Assembly: GCA_944388615.1 (NCBI GenBank)
Contig: CALXJL010000064.1
Location: 1-8,702, forward strand
DNA: 8,702 nucleotides
Reading direction: 5' to 3'
From: an uncultured Clostridia bacterium
Lineage (GTDB): Bacteria; Bacillota; Clostridia; TANB77; CAG-508
Part shown: piece by piece, positions 7,363 through 8,702 of the stretch
Layout of the letters: each line of letters starts with the position of its first letter
How positions within the stretch are numbered: position 1 is the first letter of the stretch
Made by a program: the position numbers and the translations under genes
Notes under the pieces: generated by a model
The model's input: the letters and a program-made list of their open reading frames with translations, nothing else
Told to the model about the DNA's origin: nothing
The model's database searches: none

Positions 7363-8278
7363 TTATTTATCTAGCAGTTTTATTTTTGCTCCCAGCTCAG
7401 TTAATTTTTTTTCTATATTTTCATATCCTCTTAATATATGCTCTATATTATTTATTTGAGTTTCTCCTTTTGCTGCTAATCCTGCAATAATTAATGCTGC
7501 TCCTCCGTCTTAAATCTGTACTATATACTATTTTTCCAGTTAATTTTCTTGTTCCTTTTATAATTATTGTTTTATCTTCTATTGTAATTTTTGCACCCAT
7601 TTTTTTCAGTTCAGATACATATTTATATCTATTTTCAAATATATTCTCTACTATAATAGATGTTCCTTTAGAAATTGTCAATATACTTGCAAAAATCGAC
7701 TGCATATCTGTAGGGAATCCTGGGTATGGCAGGGTTTTTATATCTGTTGATTTTAGTCTCTTAGGTGCTGTAATAGTTATACTGTTTTTTTCTATTTCTA
7801 TTTCGCACCCACATTCTTCTAACTTATATAATATTGGAGTTAAATTTTCTGATCTAGCATTATTGATTTTTACCTTTCCTCCTGTTATTGCAGTTGCACA
7901 TAAAAAAGTTCCTGCTTCAATTCTATCTGGCATAATCCTATATCCTATTTCTTTTAATTTATGTACTCCTTCAATTTTTATAAAATTAGTTCCTGCTCCT
8001 GTAATTTTTCCTCCCATTTTATTTAAACATTCTGCTAAGTCTATTATTTCTGGTTCCATAGCTGCATTAGATATAGTTGTAGTTCCTTCTGCTAGCACTG
8101 ATGCTAATATTATATTTTCTGTTGCTCCAACACTTGGAAAATCCAAATGTATATCATTTCCAATTATTTTATCACATTTACATATAATAAATCCAGATTT
8201 TTCTTCAATATTTATTCCAAGTTTTCTAAATGCCTCTAAATGCAAATTTATTGCTCTTTCACCTATATCACAACCTCC
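7363..8278 (-). pseudogene. murA: murA remnant: UDP-GlcNAc enolpyruvyl transferase, 5' end lost to an insertion and frameshifted
   Basis: MurA transfers enolpyruvate from PEP to UDP-GlcNAc, the first committed step of peptidoglycan synthesis, in the cytoplasm. The remnant begins at GGCDIGERAINLHLEAF (8278 leftward). This equals the loop with the PEP-reactive Cys (115 in E. coli). It continues with LDFPSVGATENIILASVLAEG, PDRIEAGTF and PYPGFPTDMQS, which holds the general-base Asp region. Right after STDLR one surplus base (7507) shifts the frame. Removing it restores GGAALIIAGLAAKGETQ and a normal C-terminus at 7363. About 304 of about 420 residues remain, and the first 110 or so, with the essential N-terminal Lys, are absent. 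Upstream, the frame meets a stop at 8309-8311 inside the recombinase gene. TTG 8245 has no proper ribosome-binding site. The product is almost certainly inactive. Firmicutes often carry a second murA. Confidence 0.88.
7507..7507 (-). other. One-base frameshift in murA
   Basis: The base at 7507 (C on the coding strand) sits between the Arg codon of STDLR and the first Gly codon of GGAALIIAGLAA. Without it the frame continues to the native stop at 7365-7363. With it, translation ends at 7448 after a Arg/Ser/Asn-rich tail unlike any MurA. It is not in a homopolymer. Confidence 0.8.
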
Positions 8279-8282
8279 TGTT
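8268..8282 (-). other. Insertion junction of a recombinase-borne element in murA
   Basis: Here two overlapping frames use the same bases. The recombinase reads N-R-R-L-stop (8282-8268), and murA reads G-G-C-D starting at 8278. murA homology stops at the Gly-Gly codons: the preceding codon is Thr instead of the usual Pro. The element end (attL or attR) therefore lies at or just beyond 8278-8282. The 2-bp crossover core cannot be fixed without the other end. GG and GA both occur in the shared bases. Confidence 0.75.
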
Positions 8283-8702
8283 TGTGATAGTTTGTGGATA
8301 CATAAATTTTAAATGGAATGCTAGACCTCCATTTTTGTAGAGTTCTTTATACATTTCATCATTTAGGTTGTATTCTTCTTTTTGTTCTTTTGTTATTTCT
8401 TTTTGATCAAATACTACGATTTTATCAAATAATCTTGATAGTTCTTCTTTTGTTAATCCGTTCTTTTTGATGTCATCTATTGCTTTAAAAATTAAATCTT
8501 CTTTATCTTCTAGTTTATTTAATGTATTAAATTTCCTTTGTATTTCATCTAATTTTTCCTTTTCACTTTTTAACTTCTTTTCTAATTCTTGTTTTTTGTC
8601 TTTATATATAAATTCTGGAATTAAATCATTTAGTTTATCTTCATATACTTGTTTGAATTGTTTTTCTAGTTTTTCTATAGTTTGCTTATGCTTATTTAAG
8701 TC
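8268..8702 (-). CDS. Large serine recombinase (site-specific integrase), C-terminal part, cut by the right edge
   Basis: The final 144 codons are open from the window edge to TGA 8270-8268. Visible are a long charged coiled coil with the family pattern EKLEKQFKQVYEDKLNDLIP, the repeat KKQELEKKLKSEKEKL, and then KNGLTKEELSRLFDKIVVFD. These are typical of the C-terminal region of large serine recombinases of the TnpX/TndX type used by clostridial conjugative or mobilisable elements and phages. The catalytic serine domain, recombinase domain and zinc ribbon lie outside the window, so activity cannot be judged. The last codons and the stop coincide with murA sequence, placing the integrase gene at the very end of its element. 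Sister assignments (phage, ICE or mobilisable element) cannot be decided here. Confidence 0.82.
   Translation of the reverse strand, partial: DLNKHKQTIEKLEKQFKQVYEDKLNDLIPEFIYKDKKQELEKKLKSEKEKLDEIQRKFNTLNKLEDKEDLIFKAIDDIKKNGLTKEELSRLFDKIVVFDQKEITKEQKEEYNLNDEMYKELYKNGGLAFHLKFMYPQTITNRRL

Noticed and set aside
7351..7375. Weak stem (TTTAG/CTAAA) after murA as a terminator
   Set aside because: It has only 5 AT-rich pairs, a long loop and no T-run, and would not be expected to stop transcription.
7448..8245. A complete 265-aa MurA starting at TTG 8245
   Set aside because: Conserved MurA sequence continues upstream of 8245 to the Gly-Gly-Cys motif, so that TTG is an internal Leu codon. The C-terminal tail in this frame is out of frame.
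8274..8279. AGGAGG as a ribosome-binding site for a new murA start
   Set aside because: The bases are the MurA Gly-Gly codons. No ATG, GTG or TTG in the murA frame lies 5-10 nt downstream; the nearest is TTG 8245, 28 nt away.
7494..8312. 272-codon open frame on the plus strand
   Set aside because: It is exactly antisense to the murA remnant, hydrophobic and Ser/Pro-rich as expected for a mirror of AT-rich coding DNA. It has no ribosome-binding site or family resemblance.
1..8702. CRISPR array, tRNA, rRNA or riboswitch
   Set aside because: No regularly spaced repeats, cloverleaf or recognisable structured leader was found. The non-coding gaps are all under 130 nt.

Overview
The window is very AT-rich (roughly a quarter to 30% GC by eye). 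Every gene I can support lies on the minus strand, so transcription runs from the right edge (8702) to the left edge (1). The gene order is murA, ftsQ/divIB, two DUF881 genes, sbp (small basic protein), ftsA, ftsZ, spoIIGA, sigE. This is the division-plus-sporulation block typical of low-GC, spore-forming Firmicutes. The composition and the sporulation pair placed directly after ftsZ point to a Clostridia-type endospore former. I cannot name a genus.

Right edge (8268-8702): the 3' end of a large serine recombinase gene, the integrase of a mobile element that extends beyond the window. Its last codons and stop lie inside murA, at the codons for the Gly-Gly-Cys motif that carries the PEP-reactive cysteine. 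murA is therefore cut. Only about the C-terminal 304 codons remain here, and they also carry a one-base frameshift (7507) just after the Asp-Leu-Arg motif. The junction and the shared stop codon are the most unusual things in the window.

Middle (4430-7323): ftsQ, whose N-terminal part is hidden by a one-base discrepancy in an A7 run, then two tandem DUF881 membrane proteins and the small basic membrane protein. These are packed with gaps of 18 and 24 nt and a GTGA start/stop overlap. Next come ftsA and ftsZ (1836-4318), each preceded by about 110-120 nt of non-coding DNA. The gap before ftsA holds a candidate promoter, and the gap before ftsZ holds a perfect 9-bp palindrome. A strong rho-independent terminator follows ftsZ.

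Left (90-1710): spoIIGA and sigE overlap by 62 nt. SpoIIGA is the membrane aspartic protease that removes the pro-sequence of sigma-E. The intergenic region ahead of spoIIGA has a perfect match to the core Spo0A box and a possible sigma-A promoter with an unusually long spacer, as known for spoIIG promoters. A start-like reading frame runs off the left edge.

Together, FtsQ, FtsA and FtsZ build the division septum and MurA makes its peptidoglycan precursor. SpoIIGA and SigE act after asymmetric septation to switch on mother-cell transcription. No CRISPR array, tRNA or rRNA was seen. Several starts are GTG or TTG and are decided by Shine-Dalgarno spacing.
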